From Embleya scabrispora (lineage in GTDB: Bacteria > Actinomycetota > Actinomycetes > Streptomycetales > Streptomycetaceae): a stretch of 64,000 nt of DNA. The stretch lies in assembly GCF_002024165.1 (NCBI RefSeq), contig NZ_MWQN01000004.1, positions 620,001-684,000 of the forward strand, in the 5' to 3' direction. Positions 1-8,873 of the stretch are shown here, one piece after another. The position numbers and the translations under genes are program-made. The notes beneath the pieces were generated by a model, which saw only the letters and a program-made list of their open reading frames with translations, did no database searches and was not told the DNA's origin. Every line of letters starts with the position of its first letter. The stretch's first letter is position 1.

Positions 1-159
1 GACGTTGTTGCCGGTGACCTTGGCGGTGTGGTCGCGCAGATCCCGGTAGCACCCGGGGTTGCTCGCGGCGGACGCCGACGGCGCGAGCGCGACGCCCACA
101 CCGGCGAACAACGACACCGACGCCAGTACGGCCGCGGCGCTTCGACCCATTTTGCTCAC
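1..159 (-). CDS. Secreted protein, N-terminal part (cut by window edge)
   Basis: The first 53 codons of a minus-strand gene are present; the rest lies beyond the left edge. The start is taken as the GTG at 157-159, which has AAGGGAA about eight bases upstream; an ATG three codons in (148-150) is the alternative. The N-terminus is a clear Sec signal peptide: a short basic start (MSKMGR), a hydrophobic Ala/Val/Leu core, and a likely cut after an SASA motif, after which the mature protein begins near SNPGCY. It is divergent from the kinase at 309. What is visible does not identify a family, so only export is supported. Confidence 0.75.
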   Translation of the reverse strand, partial: MSKMGRSAAAVLASVSLFAGVGVALAPSASAASNPGCYRDLRDHTAKVTGNNV

Positions 160-308
160 TGGCAGATTCCCTTGATCGACGTGAGGAACAGGACCCACCG
201 ATCCTTCCGCTACCCCACTCGCGCGGATATCCGGTTCACGCGACACGGCCCCGCCGCAGCATGATCATCGGGTCGGTATCCTGGCGACCGCCGCAGAAGA
301 GGGGAACC

Positions 309-2552
309 ATGGAGTTTTCGGGCGCCGCCGATCCGCGGCGGGTCGGGCCGTACGCCGTGCTGGGCCTGCTCGGTGCGGGCGGCATGGGCAAGGTGTTCCT
401 GGGCCGTTCGGCCGGCGGTCGTACCGTCGCGGTCAAGGTCGTCCGTCCCGAACTCGCCGACGATCCGGTCTTTCGGGCTCGTTTCGGACAGGAGGTCGCC
501 GCCGCCCGCCGCGTCTCCGGCGCCTTCACCGCTCCCGTCGTGGACGCCGATCCCGACGCCCCGGTCCCCTGGATGGCAACGGCGTTCGTGCCCGGTGTAC
601 CCCTGTCCACCGCGGTCGCCCGGCACGGGGCGCTGCCCGGGGCGGCGCTGCGCATGCTGGTCGCCGGGTTGGCGGAGGCGCTCGGCAACATACACGCCGC
701 CGGCCTGATCCACCGCGACCTCAAGCCCTCGAACGTCCTGGTCGCGCTCGACGGACCGCACGTCATCGACTTCGGGATCTCCCGGGCGGTGGAAGGAACC
801 TCGCACACCCGCAGCGGCGCGGTGATCGGCTCACCCGGCTACATGTCGCCCGAACAGGCTCTGGAGCGGCTGCTCACGCCGATCAGCGACGTCTTCTCGC
901 TGGGCGCCACCGCATACTTCGCCGCCACCGGGCTGCCCCCGTTCGGGACCGGCAACGCCGCCGCACTGATGTTCCGCGTCGCCGGCACCGAGCCGGACCG
1001 GGTACCGCTGGCCGGGCTCGACGAACCGCTGCGCGCACTGATCCTGCGCTGCCTCGCCAAGGACCCCGCCGAGCGGCCCGACCCGGCCGAGGTGGTCGAG
1101 GACATCGAACGCCAAGGCGTCGACGTGGCGGCCGGGAGTTGGCTGCCCGCGCCGCTGACCGCCGACATCATGGCGGTCCGCGCGTCGACCCTCACCGCTC
1201 CCCCGGCCGCGCCGATACTCCCGACACTGCCGTCCCCGCGCATCCCGCCCGAGCCGCAGGCACCGCCCACGGCCCGGACGATCGGTCGCCGGGCCCTGCT
1301 CGTCGGCGTCGCGGGCACCGTCGCGGTGACCGGCGGCATCACCGCGGCCGTCGCGCTGTCGAACCGGGGCGGGGGAAACACCGCGAACGCCGGCCGCACG
1401 AGCGGGTCCGCCCTCCCCCGTCCGACCGGCGCCCCGTCCGCCCCGGCCGCCGTGGCGACCACGCCCCTCACCGCCCCCGACGCCGTCGTCCGCAGGATGC
1501 GCGACCTCGGCGATCCGTGCGAGGGTCTCGTCCTGAGCGGCGACGTCCTGGTCTCCTTCGGCTTGCTCGCCGCGAACGGCCTGGATCTGGACGCCAAGGC
1601 CCGTTGGGGGCCGACCTCGGCGAGCGTCGGCGTGTCGGCCAGGCATCGGCCCGGCCTCGTGCGCAACGGCGTTCTCTACTTCTGCGGCAGCGCCGGCTCC
1701 ACGCGTGTCGACGGCCTGCACGCCATGGACGTCTCGACCGGAAAACTCCTGTGGTCGGTGGCGGCGCCGACCGGCGGTCTGCTCCTGCGGGTCGTCGCCG
1801 GGATCCTGGGCGACACCGTGATCGTCTCCGGCGACTTTCCGGGCGGTCCCCCCGCGCGGAGTCTCGTGTGGGCCGTGGACACCCGTAAGCGCGACACGCT
1901 GTGGCAGGAAACCGGCACGGACGTGGCGGCGGTGCTGCTGGTACCGCCCACGACCGCGTCGATGATCCTCGCGGGTGGCGGCGCGATCGGTCGAGACGGC
2001 GAGGTCGTCGTGCTCGACCCGGCGACCGGCAGACGCGGCTGGCGCAACCCGGTACCCGGCGGCTCCTTCGGCGCCTATGCGCGGACGCGAGCCTGCTTCG
2101 CGGGCGGCGCCTACGTGTACGCCGGATCCTCGGTCGTCGCGGTCGACCCGCTCGACGGCCGGCAGCGGTGGACGTTTCGGGCCACCCGCGGCGGCGACCC
2201 CTTCGGCGATCCGGTCGCGAGCCCGGACGGACGGACGGTGTACGTCACCTGCGCCGTCGGCCTGATCGCCCTCGACGCGGCCACCGGCGCACCGAGGTGG
2301 GCCACCGCGCCGCAGGAGGGTTCGCTCCACGAATCCGACTCGGCCGGGATCCGAATCGCGGACGGCAACGTCTACGTGGCGGACGACAGGGCGAACCTCT
2401 GGGCGGTGGACGCCGAGACGGGCAAGGGCCGATGGAAGTACAGCGACCCCACCCAGGACGCGACCGACGTCCTGCTCACGGCGGTGGGCGGCGGTCGGGT
2501 GTGGGGCGCCAACCGCACCTCGCTGGTCGTCGTCGCCGCGAGCGGGGCGTAG
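309..2552 (+). CDS. Membrane Ser/Thr protein kinase with PQQ-like beta-propeller sensor
   Basis: A 747-residue receptor-type Hanks kinase. The kinase domain spans about residues 12-270: Gly-rich loop GAGGMGKV, catalytic Lys43, HRDLKPSN near 135-142, DFG near 154 and the activation-segment motif SPGYMSPEQ. A Pro-rich linker follows, then one membrane helix at about 329-350. The C-terminal ~340 residues carry repeated blades of the type D-x-x-T-G-x-x-x-W (for example VDAETGKGRW), which mark a PQQ/quinoprotein-like propeller placed outside the membrane. The ATG has GAGGGGAACC just upstream; a longer reading frame starting at 261 lacks such a site. It lies 7 bp before a paralogue, so both are probably co-transcribed. 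Targets are unknown. Confidence 0.93.
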   Translation: MEFSGAADPRRVGPYAVLGLLGAGGMGKVFLGRSAGGRTVAVKVVRPELADDPVFRARFGQEVAAARRVSGAFTAPVVDADPDAPVPWMATAFVPGVPLSTAVARHGALPGAALRMLVAGLAEALGNIHAAGLIHRDLKPSNVLVALDGPHVIDFGISRAVEGTSHTRSGAVIGSPGYMSPEQALERLLTPISDVFSLGATAYFAATGLPPFGTGNAAALMFRVAGTEPDRVPLAGLDEPLRALILRCLAKDPAERPDPAEVVEDIERQGVDVAAGSWLPAPLTADIMAVRASTLTAPPAAPILPTLPSPRIPPEPQAPPTARTIGRRALLVGVAGTVAVTGGITAAVALSNRGGGNTANAGRTSGSALPRPTGAPSAPAAVATTPLTAPDAVVRRMRDLGDPCEGLVLSGDVLVSFGLLAANGLDLDAKARWGPTSASVGVSARHRPGLVRNGVLYFCGSAGSTRVDGLHAMDVSTGKLLWSVAAPTGGLLLRVVAGILGDTVIVSGDFPGGPPARSLVWAVDTRKRDTLWQETGTDVAAVLLVPPTTASMILAGGGAIGRDGEVVVLDPATGRRGWRNPVPGGSFGAYARTRACFAGGAYVYAGSSVVAVDPLDGRQRWTFRATRGGDPFGDPVASPDGRTVYVTCAVGLIALDAATGAPRWATAPQEGSLHESDSAGIRIADGNVYVADDRANLWAVDAETGKGRWKYSDPTQDATDVLLTAVGGGRVWGANRTSLVVVAASGA

Positions 2553-2559
2553 TCGCCGG

Positions 2560-5085
2560 ATGGAACAGCTCGACGCCTCGGATCCGCGACGGATCGGCCC
2601 GTACGTCCTGCTCCTGCCGCTCGGTTCGGGTGGCATGGGGAAGGTCTACCTCGGCCGCTCCGCCGCCGGGCGCGCCGTGGCGGTGAAGGTCATCCGCGCG
2701 GACTTCGCCGCCGACGAGCACTTCCGCAACCGCTTCCGAGCCGAGGTGGCGGCCGCGCGGCGGGTGTCCGGAGCCTTCACCGCGCCGGTCGTGGACGCGG
2801 ATCCGGACGGCGATCCGCCGTGGATGGCGACGGCGTTCGTCTCGGGCCTGTCGCTGCACGACGCCGTTCGGCGGCACGGCCCGCTGCCCGAGGCGTCGTT
2901 GCGGATGTTGCTGGCCGGGGTGTCCGAGGCGCTGGTCGGGATCCATGCGGCGGGGGTGATCCACCGCGACCTCAAGCCCGGCAACGTGCTGTTGGCGCTG
3001 GACGGTCCCCACGTCATCGACTTCGGCATCGCCCACGCGCTGGACGGCACCTCCTTCACCCGGGAGGGCACCATCGTGGGATCGCCGGGCTACATGTCGC
3101 CCGAACAGTCCCTGGGGCGGTCGGTGAGCACGGCGAGCGACGTGTTCGCGTTGGGCTCGACGATGGTGTACGCGGCGTCCGGGCAGCGGCCGTTCGGCGA
3201 CGGGGCGCCCGCCGCCGTGCTCCGGCGCGTCGTCGGCGATCCGGCCGATGTCGGCGCGCTGCCGGCCTCCATCCGGGACGTGGTGGCGGCGTGCCTGGAC
3301 AAGGACCCCGTGCGGCGTCCGACGCCGCGGGCGCTGATCGACTTCGTCAGCCGGGACGAGAGCGGTGCGGGCGGGGGAAGTTGGCTGCCGGATGCGGTCA
3401 CGCGCGCCGTGAGCCGCGCGGCCGACGTCCTGACGGACCTGCCGGCCTCCCGGGACGCGGCGGACGCCCACCCGGCCCCGAACACGACGAGCCCGGACGA
3501 CCGACCCACGTCGGCGGCGCCCGAGACGTCGGCACTGCCGGAAGGCGCCGCGCCGCCCGGGGCCTCGGTGCCGTCCCAAACGTGGCCGCCGCCCGGGAGC
3601 GCCGCACCGCCCGCGGGCTCCGCACGGCCGGGGACGTGGCCGCCGCCGCCCGAGGCATCCGTGCCACTCGCCACGGGACCGTCGCCCGGCGCGTCCACCC
3701 GTCCCGAAAGCCCGAGCCCGCCGGAGCCGGATCGTCGACAGCCCGCGCGCAGGCGGTTGTTGCTCGGTCTCGCCGCCGGCGCGGCGGTGGCCGTCTCCGG
3801 CGGCGTGGCGGCCGTCCTGCTGCCGAGGCAAGGCGATCCGGTCCGGGGCGCGGCCGCGATGCCGTCCGCCACCGGCGCGGAATCCGCGCCGCCGGCCACC
3901 GTCCCGGCCCCGCCGCCGGTCGTCCCGCATGCGCCGCTGCCCGCCCCGACCGGCCGCAGGGGCGTCCTCGACGGCCCGGCGGCCGCGACGTCGTGGACGG
4001 CCAAGGCGAGTGGACCCGTCACCGACGTGGCCGTGTACGGGGGTTCGGTGATCGCCACCAGCCAAAACGGCCGGGACGCGTTCGACGCCGGCGCGGGGCG
4101 ACCGCGGTGGACGATTCCGCTGACCGGAAGTTGGAACGACAGGGGCAGGGTCGCCGGGGACGACCGGGTCGCCTACCTCACCGGCACCAACGCGGCCGTT
4201 CGGCAGGACGTGCTGAGCGCCGTCCAGCCCGGCACCGGAAGGGAGTTGTGGACGCTCCCGCTGCCGCACGTCGCATGGACCCCCACGGGCGTGGCCGGCA
4301 TCGTCGACGACATCGCCTTCGTCACCGGCCGGGGGATCGCCGATGTGACGACGCCGTCCTCCTTCGGGTTCGTCTGGGCCGTCGACGTCCGCACCCGGGC
4401 CGGCGTATGGGAGACCGTGGGCACGGACATCGGCGGGTTGTTCGTCCCCCCGCGCGGCCCCAACCTGCTCCTGCACGGCGACGGCGACCGGAGCTCGGAC
4501 GGACGCCTCGTGACGCTCGACGCGACGCACGGGGGCGCCCGCGGCTGGACCACCGACGTACCGACGGTGTCGACGCAGGGGTACGTCCCCGTGGACCGTC
4601 CGCCGATCCCCGTCTGCTGGGCCGCCGGCGGCTTCGTCTACTGCGCGGACCGGGTCCGCCTGATCGAACCGGACCGGGGAAAGCAGGTGTGGGACTTCGC
4701 CGCCGCCACCGCCGGCGAGACCTTCACGGACTGCGCCTCCGACACCGACGGCGACACGGTCTTCGCCGCCACCCGGACCACGCTCTACTGCCTCGACGCG
4801 CGCAAGGGCACGCTGCGTTGGCGCAGTTCGATACCTGGCGGCTCCGCGAGCCGACCGACGTTCGGGACGCAAGGTCCCATGGTGCGCCACGACTTCGGCA
4901 ACGTGTACGTCGCGGACACCACCGGAACACTGTGGGCGGTCGAGGCGGCCACCGGAACGACCCGGTGGAAGCACCCGTTCCCCGTGCAGCCTCCCGGTGG
5001 CCGCGTCCCGATCCTGACCGCCGCGGCCGGCGTCGTGGTGATCGGATACGGCTTCCAACTCACCACGATCGACGCGGCCGGATAA
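2560..5085 (+). CDS. Membrane Ser/Thr protein kinase with PQQ-like beta-propeller sensor (tandem paralogue)
   Basis: An 841-residue paralogue of the preceding kinase, starting 7 bp after its stop. The kinase half is very similar: loop GSGGMGKV, Lys43, HRDLKPGN, DFGIA and SPGYMSPEQS. The linker is longer (about residues 290-395) and rich in Pro, Ala and Ser. One membrane helix follows near residue 400 after an RRR stretch. The C-terminal half has propeller blades such as LDARKGTLRW and VEAATGTTRW. The pair look like a recent tandem duplication whose sensor halves have diverged more than the kinase halves, so they may read different outside signals. No substrate gene can be named from context. 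Confidence 0.93.
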   Translation: MEQLDASDPRRIGPYVLLLPLGSGGMGKVYLGRSAAGRAVAVKVIRADFAADEHFRNRFRAEVAAARRVSGAFTAPVVDADPDGDPPWMATAFVSGLSLHDAVRRHGPLPEASLRMLLAGVSEALVGIHAAGVIHRDLKPGNVLLALDGPHVIDFGIAHALDGTSFTREGTIVGSPGYMSPEQSLGRSVSTASDVFALGSTMVYAASGQRPFGDGAPAAVLRRVVGDPADVGALPASIRDVVAACLDKDPVRRPTPRALIDFVSRDESGAGGGSWLPDAVTRAVSRAADVLTDLPASRDAADAHPAPNTTSPDDRPTSAAPETSALPEGAAPPGASVPSQTWPPPGSAAPPAGSARPGTWPPPPEASVPLATGPSPGASTRPESPSPPEPDRRQPARRRLLLGLAAGAAVAVSGGVAAVLLPRQGDPVRGAAAMPSATGAESAPPATVPAPPPVVPHAPLPAPTGRRGVLDGPAAATSWTAKASGPVTDVAVYGGSVIATSQNGRDAFDAGAGRPRWTIPLTGSWNDRGRVAGDDRVAYLTGTNAAVRQDVLSAVQPGTGRELWTLPLPHVAWTPTGVAGIVDDIAFVTGRGIADVTTPSSFGFVWAVDVRTRAGVWETVGTDIGGLFVPPRGPNLLLHGDGDRSSDGRLVTLDATHGGARGWTTDVPTVSTQGYVPVDRPPIPVCWAAGGFVYCADRVRLIEPDRGKQVWDFAAATAGETFTDCASDTDGDTVFAATRTTLYCLDARKGTLRWRSSIPGGSASRPTFGTQGPMVRHDFGNVYVADTTGTLWAVEAATGTTRWKHPFPVQPPGGRVPILTAAAGVVVIGYGFQLTTIDAAG

Positions 5086-5411
5086 CCGAACACCGCTCCC
5101 CCGGGAACGCGGCCGGACGATAGGGCAGTTCACCGCGCGAGTCCCGGCCGCCCGCGAGTACCAGGCGATCCGACCGGGCCTCGAGTCGGCGCAGGTCCGG
5201 GTCGTAGGACATGAGGCTCGGCACGATACGAGGGCCCTGGGAAAGGCAATCGGCCACGATCACCGCGCCTGGGGAACTCCGGCGGCAAAGGTATAGACCT
5301 ATTGTCCCGGCGGGTGGTGGGCGGCTAACTTGGAGGCGCCGCGGCACGAACCGTCAGTCCTCGCACGTCGTTTCCCCGGGCCGGACCGTCCGGGAGGATG
5401 GGGTTGGGCTC
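5086..5411. other. Intergenic region before a small secreted protein
   Basis: This gap of about 325 bp holds no convincing gene. Its one readable signal is a possible sigma-70-type promoter on the plus strand, TTGTCC at 5302-5307, an 18-bp spacer and TAACTT at 5326-5331, which would give the downstream gene a leader of about 75 bases. I saw no terminator hairpin with a T-run behind the kinase pair. Confidence 0.4.
5302..5331 (+). promoter_or_regulatory. Putative promoter for the small secreted protein
   Basis: TTGTCC (5302-5307) and TAACTT (5326-5331) are 18 bp apart and resemble the housekeeping HrdB-type -35/-10 boxes of streptomycetes. They lie about 80 bp upstream of the ATG at 5412. The match is ordinary and rests on inspection only. 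Confidence 0.35.
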
Positions 5412-5633
5412 ATGCGCAAGGTTTTGACCGGCTTCGCATTCGTCCTCGCACTCGCGGCCGGCGCCGGCGCGCCCGCGGCCGCCCTGGGCGGGCCGGACTT
5501 CACGTACATCGTGGGTTACTACGCGTCCGCCGAGGACTGCCGCGCGGGAGCGGTGGCCCAATACCCCAACCACGGGGCCTACTTCTACTGTGAGCAGGTC
5601 AACGACCACGCCTGGGCGCTGTGGATGCACTAG
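5412..5633 (+). CDS. Small secreted protein, 73 aa, unknown function
   Basis: The protein starts MRKVLTGFAFVLALAAG, a textbook signal peptide, with a likely cut near residues 23-27. The mature part is only about 47 residues, rich in Tyr and aromatic residues, and has two Cys (in EDCRAG and FYCEQ) that could form one disulfide. Such small Cys-paired exported proteins are common in streptomycetes and mostly uncharacterised. The ATG at 5412 was chosen because the signal peptide begins there. It is transcribed towards the convergent dioxygenase gene. I do not recognise a named family. Confidence 0.75.
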   Translation: MRKVLTGFAFVLALAAGAGAPAAALGGPDFTYIVGYYASAEDCRAGAVAQYPNHGAYFYCEQVNDHAWALWMH

Positions 5634-5678
5634 CCGCATCCCCGGACCGAGCGAACTCCCGGCCGACGACAGCCGGGC

Positions 5679-6479
5679 TCAGCGAGGTTCGTCGCCCTCG
5701 ATGACGATGCGGTGCATGACGCGCGGGCCCCGGTAGTCGTAGACCGCGTAGTGCTGGGTGCCGCGGTTGTCCCACAGCGCGATGTCGCCCGGCCGCCATG
5801 TGAACCGCACCTGGAATTCGGGCCGGGTCACGTGGTCGAACAGGTAAGGCAGCAGCAATTCGTTCTCGCGTTCGTCGAGTTCGACGATCCGAGTGGTGAA
5901 GATGCGGTTCACGTACAGGCATCGGCGACCGGTCACCGGATGGGTGCGCACCACGGGATGCACGACCGGCGGCAGTGCCTGCGTGTCGCCGCCGCGGTGC
6001 GAGCGCGACTTGGTGACGTCGTGCTCTGCGGTGAGGCCGTCCAGCAGCGCGCGCATCGGCGCGGAGAGGGCGGTGTACGCGCTCTCCATGTCCGCCCACA
6101 GCGTGTCGCCGCCGAGCGGCGGCAGCGACACCGCGCGCAACATCGTGCCCATCGGCGGGCGGGCCAGGAACGTCGCGTCGCTGTGCCAGATGTCGGCGTT
6201 GGAGACCTTCGGCCCGTCGCCGTCGGTGGCCAGGACCATGACCTCCGGCAGGTCGGCCTCGGGCGGCTCGCCGAACGGAAAGCGCTGGAGTTCCCCGAAG
6301 CCGGCCGCGAAGTCGCGCTGGCGGCGCGCGGAGATGTCCTGGTCGCGGAAGAACAGCACCTGGTGGGTGTGGAGCGCGTCGGCGAGACCGGCATAGGCGT
6401 CCGCGCCGAGATCGCGGTTCAGGTCGATCCCGGCGATCTCGGCGCCGATGGCGGGTGTCAGAGGGCGGATGTCGAACAC
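5679..6479 (-). CDS. TauD/TfdA-family Fe(II)/2-oxoglutarate dioxygenase
   Basis: About 266 residues, the usual length of taurine-dioxygenase-like enzymes, which hydroxylate small sulfonates, carboxylates or other substrates using Fe(II) and 2-oxoglutarate. The metal ligands are visible as H-x-D in IWHSDATF (about residues 98-104) and the distal His in GTQHYAVYDY near the C-terminus; the Arg of RVMHRI would bind 2-oxoglutarate. The GTG at 6479 is preferred because GGAG ends five bases before it; a GTG two codons upstream (6485) overlaps that site too closely. The gene is divergent from a TetR regulator with operator-like palindromes between them, so it is probably the regulated target. The substrate cannot be read from sequence. 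Confidence 0.88.
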   Translation of the reverse strand: MFDIRPLTPAIGAEIAGIDLNRDLGADAYAGLADALHTHQVLFFRDQDISARRQRDFAAGFGELQRFPFGEPPEADLPEVMVLATDGDGPKVSNADIWHSDATFLARPPMGTMLRAVSLPPLGGDTLWADMESAYTALSAPMRALLDGLTAEHDVTKSRSHRGGDTQALPPVVHPVVRTHPVTGRRCLYVNRIFTTRIVELDERENELLLPYLFDHVTRPEFQVRFTWRPGDIALWDNRGTQHYAVYDYRGPRVMHRIVIEGDEPR

Positions 6480-6502
6480 GGACACTCCAAGGTTGTTGTT
6501 GG

Positions 6503-6556
6503 ATGCGAGCCATGCGAGCCATGCGAGCCGTGTGCTCGATATGCTCGATGTGCTCC
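6503..6556. repeat. Six 9-bp direct repeats in the dioxygenase leader
   Basis: ATGCGAGCC occurs three times in tandem (6503-6529) and is followed by three degenerate 9-bp units GTGTGCTCG, ATATGCTCG, ATGTGCTCC (6530-6556). The array falls in the untranslated leader of the TauD gene, between its start and the operators. Because 9 is a multiple of 3 it would not break a reading frame, but no gene reads through it. It may have arisen by slippage. Confidence 0.7.
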
Positions 6557-6562
6557 AGCCAG

Positions 6563-6606
6563 TGAGACAGATTGTCTTAATGAATCGGCTGAGACGGAAT
6601 GTCTTA
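6563..6606. promoter_or_regulatory. Two operator-like palindromes between tauD-like and tetR genes
   Basis: Two near-identical 17-bp sites, TGAGACAGATTGTCTTA (6563-6579) and TGAGACGGAATGTCTTA (6590-6606), start 27 bp apart in the divergent promoter. Each is an interrupted palindrome with half-sites AGAC/GTCT. The second ends over a possible -10 box (TACACT, 6605-6610) whose start point would fall at about the GTG of the TetR gene. This is the expected layout for autorepression and repression of the divergent dioxygenase by the adjacent TetR protein. The repeat is seen directly; the binding protein is inferred. Confidence 0.75.
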
Positions 6607-6616
6607 CACTCCTCCC

Positions 6617-7261
6617 GTGGATGTCAAGACCCGAACCCGCGCACGCATCCTGGATGCCGCCGAGCGCCTGTTCGCCGAACGCGGCATCGCCGCCGTGTCG
6701 CTGCGCGAGATCGGCGCCGCGGCGGGACAGCGCAACAACTCCGCCGTCCAGTACCACTTCGGCACCCGCGAGGCGCTGGTCCGCGCGCTGTACGAAGACC
6801 GCCTCGCGCCGCTCAACCTGCGCCGCCTCGACCTGCTCGCCGCCCTCCCCGACGAGCGCCGCGACGATCTGTCGGCGCTCGTCGACATCCACCTGCGACC
6901 GCTCGCGGAGGCCATGCGCGACGGTGCGCGCGAGAGCCACTACGCCCGGTTCGTGCACCGCTTCACCCTGGAGGGCGAGGTACTGTCCCCGCCGCTGGGT
7001 TCCGACGTCGCCGGCGGCGTGCGGGCCGTCACCGCGCTGATCGAGGACGCCCTCGCGACCGCCGAGCCGGACACCCCGCCCGCCGTGCACGCGACCCGAC
7101 TGCGGCTGATGTTGCTCCTGGTCACCGCGACCCTCGCCGACAGCGAACGCCGCCTCGATCAGGGCGCCGAACTCCCCCTGCCCTTCGAGGACTTGCTGAC
7201 CGAACTCGCCGACGCGGCAGTGGGCGTACTGGATCCCACGGGAGCCGTGCGACGACGCTGA
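6617..7261 (+). CDS. TetR-family transcriptional regulator
   Basis: A 214-residue protein with a typical TetR N-terminal domain: RARILDAAERLFAERG (helix 1), then SLREIGAAAGQRNNSAVQYHFGTREALV, the helix-turn-helix followed by the usual Y-H-F-G-x-R-E-A-L recognition stretch. The C-terminal ligand-binding part is variable, as expected. The GTG at 6617 is preferred over an ATG at 6599, which lies inside the second operator. No Shine-Dalgarno site precedes the GTG, and TACACT sits 7 bp upstream, so the transcript may be leaderless. It most likely represses itself and the divergent dioxygenase through the twin palindromes at 6563-6606. Confidence 0.9.
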   Translation: MDVKTRTRARILDAAERLFAERGIAAVSLREIGAAAGQRNNSAVQYHFGTREALVRALYEDRLAPLNLRRLDLLAALPDERRDDLSALVDIHLRPLAEAMRDGARESHYARFVHRFTLEGEVLSPPLGSDVAGGVRAVTALIEDALATAEPDTPPAVHATRLRLMLLLVTATLADSERRLDQGAELPLPFEDLLTELADAAVGVLDPTGAVRRR

Positions 7262-7331
7262 TCCCGCGGGTCTCTCCCACACCGCGCGCCGTGCCGCCGC
7301 CGAGGACGCCGCGATTCCTATCCTGTGGCCT

Positions 7332-8162
7332 GTGACATCCGGAGCAGATCACCCAGACGACCGCAACTCGGACAGCAAGCCGGAACCCGGAACGGGCACC
7401 ACACCGGACCGTGAATCGGACAAGCGCGGCGGCCCCGGCCACAACATCCTGCTCCTGCTGATCCTGATGCTGCCCGCGCTCAAACTCGCCTGGACCGTCG
7501 GCGAGGGAAACGCGACCCGCGACGTGGTCACCGCCATGGGACCCGCGAACTGGCCCGACATCATCCTCGGCATGCTCCTCGGCGACGCGCCGTTCGCCGC
7601 TCTGCTCGCCATCGTGGTCTCGCGCGTCAGCTTCGCGTACTTCGCCGCCCGCGGCGCCGTACCACGCGGCGACGATCGTATGTCGCGGGCCCGCGTGGTG
7701 GGGGTGTCCCTCGCGACACCGCTCGCGTTCGGGGTGCTGATCGGCGTGTTCTTCGGGCCCTGGTGGGCGCTGACCACGGCGGTCGCCTCGGTGCTGCTCC
7801 GGTACGGCGTCGTCGTCGAGTACCGCGCCGGACGCCGCGGCCGGCACCCCGAACGCCGCGGCCAATCCCCGGCCCCGTGGCGGCGCGCGGCCTCGTTCGG
7901 CCGGGCCGCCGCGCTCGTGCCGACCGTGCTCGTGCTGCCGGTCGTCGCACTCGCCGACGCCCTCGACGGCCGCTCGTGGGCCCCGGTCGTGCACTGCTCC
8001 GTCGACTACGGCCGAGGCCCGACACCCGCCCGACTCATCGAACTCGACCGCGTCGGCAACGGCGTCGTCGGCTGGGACATCGGCGCCCGGGAGATCGCCA
8101 ACGGCCTCGGCTGCGCGGCGGACGAGAACGACGTGGTCCGCGAACCGTGGTGGCGCGAGTGA
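7332..8162 (+). CDS. Multi-pass membrane protein, unknown function
   Basis: A 276-residue protein. The first ~37 residues are polar and charged. At least four hydrophobic helices follow, roughly at residues 38-55 (HNILLLLILMLPALKLAW), 75-97, 121-155 (possibly two) and 190-210, before a polar C-terminal tail of about 60 residues with two Cys. It starts with GTG at 7332, 70 bp after the TetR stop. No catalytic or transport motif is visible and I do not recognise the family. The polar tail with separated Cys could lie outside the membrane, which is inference. Confidence 0.7.
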   Translation: MTSGADHPDDRNSDSKPEPGTGTTPDRESDKRGGPGHNILLLLILMLPALKLAWTVGEGNATRDVVTAMGPANWPDIILGMLLGDAPFAALLAIVVSRVSFAYFAARGAVPRGDDRMSRARVVGVSLATPLAFGVLIGVFFGPWWALTTAVASVLLRYGVVVEYRAGRRGRHPERRGQSPAPWRRAASFGRAAALVPTVLVLPVVALADALDGRSWAPVVHCSVDYGRGPTPARLIELDRVGNGVVGWDIGAREIANGLGCAADENDVVREPWWRE

Positions 8163-8246
8163 CAACGCGCCGGCCGTACAGATCCCGGCCGTGCGCCTCG
8201 GGACGTGCTTCGGCGCGCCCCGCGAGCACCCCGGTAGCGTCGACGC

Positions 8247-8855
8247 ATGATCGTATGGCTCAACGGCACGCACGGCGCCGGCAAGACGACAACCGCTGCG
8301 CTCCTGCAACCACTTGTCCCGAATTCACGGGTGCTCGACGCCGAGAAGGTCGGCGAGACGCTCATGGACATCAAGCCCGGGCTGCCGGCAACGGACAACT
8401 TCCAACACTGGCCGCCGTGGCGCCGGTTGGTCGTCGAGACCGCCCACCGCGTGCTCGACTACACCGGCGGCACGCTGGTCATGCCGATGACCGTCCTGGT
8501 CGAGCGGTACTGGCGTGAGATCAGCTCGGGCCTCGGGCAACACGCCATCCCGATACGGCACTTCGTGCTCCACGCCGACCAGGACACGCTCCGTCGGCGG
8601 ATCGAGGGCGACACCCTCCTCGGCCCCTCCCCGTTCCGTTTCCGGTACCTCGAGCCCTACGCCGAGGCGGCCCGCACCTGGCTGCACGCCGAGGCGGAGG
8701 TCGTCGACACCACACACCTGACCCCCGCCGAGGCGGCCCTGCGGATCGCCGAGGCGGTCGGCCGCGGGGCCGAGGTCGCCGGTGAGGACGGTTCGGACGA
8801 TCGCAGGGCGGTCCCGCCGGGCGGGGAGTTCGCCGGCGAGGGCCGCGACGGGTAG
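8247..8855 (+). CDS. TmrB-like P-loop ATP-binding protein
   Basis: A 202-residue P-loop protein. The N-terminus MIVWLNGTHGAGKTTTA contains a Walker A motif (GTHGAGKT). The pattern resembles the tunicamycin-resistance protein TmrB and related adenylate-kinase-fold proteins: GGTLVMPMTVLV in the middle, HFVLHADQDTLRRRI (a lid-like basic segment) and a late D-T-T-H-L motif. Family members are small nucleotide-binding proteins of the NMP-kinase fold; TmrB confers tunicamycin resistance in Bacillus. The gene stands alone between a membrane protein and the convergent tpg gene, so context gives no substrate. The family call is firm, a resistance role is not. Confidence 0.8.
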   Translation: MIVWLNGTHGAGKTTTAALLQPLVPNSRVLDAEKVGETLMDIKPGLPATDNFQHWPPWRRLVVETAHRVLDYTGGTLVMPMTVLVERYWREISSGLGQHAIPIRHFVLHADQDTLRRRIEGDTLLGPSPFRFRYLEPYAEAARTWLHAEAEVVDTTHLTPAEAALRIAEAVGRGAEVAGEDGSDDRRAVPPGGEFAGEGRDG

Positions 8856-8873
8856 TGGCGGGGTTCGGCTCGG

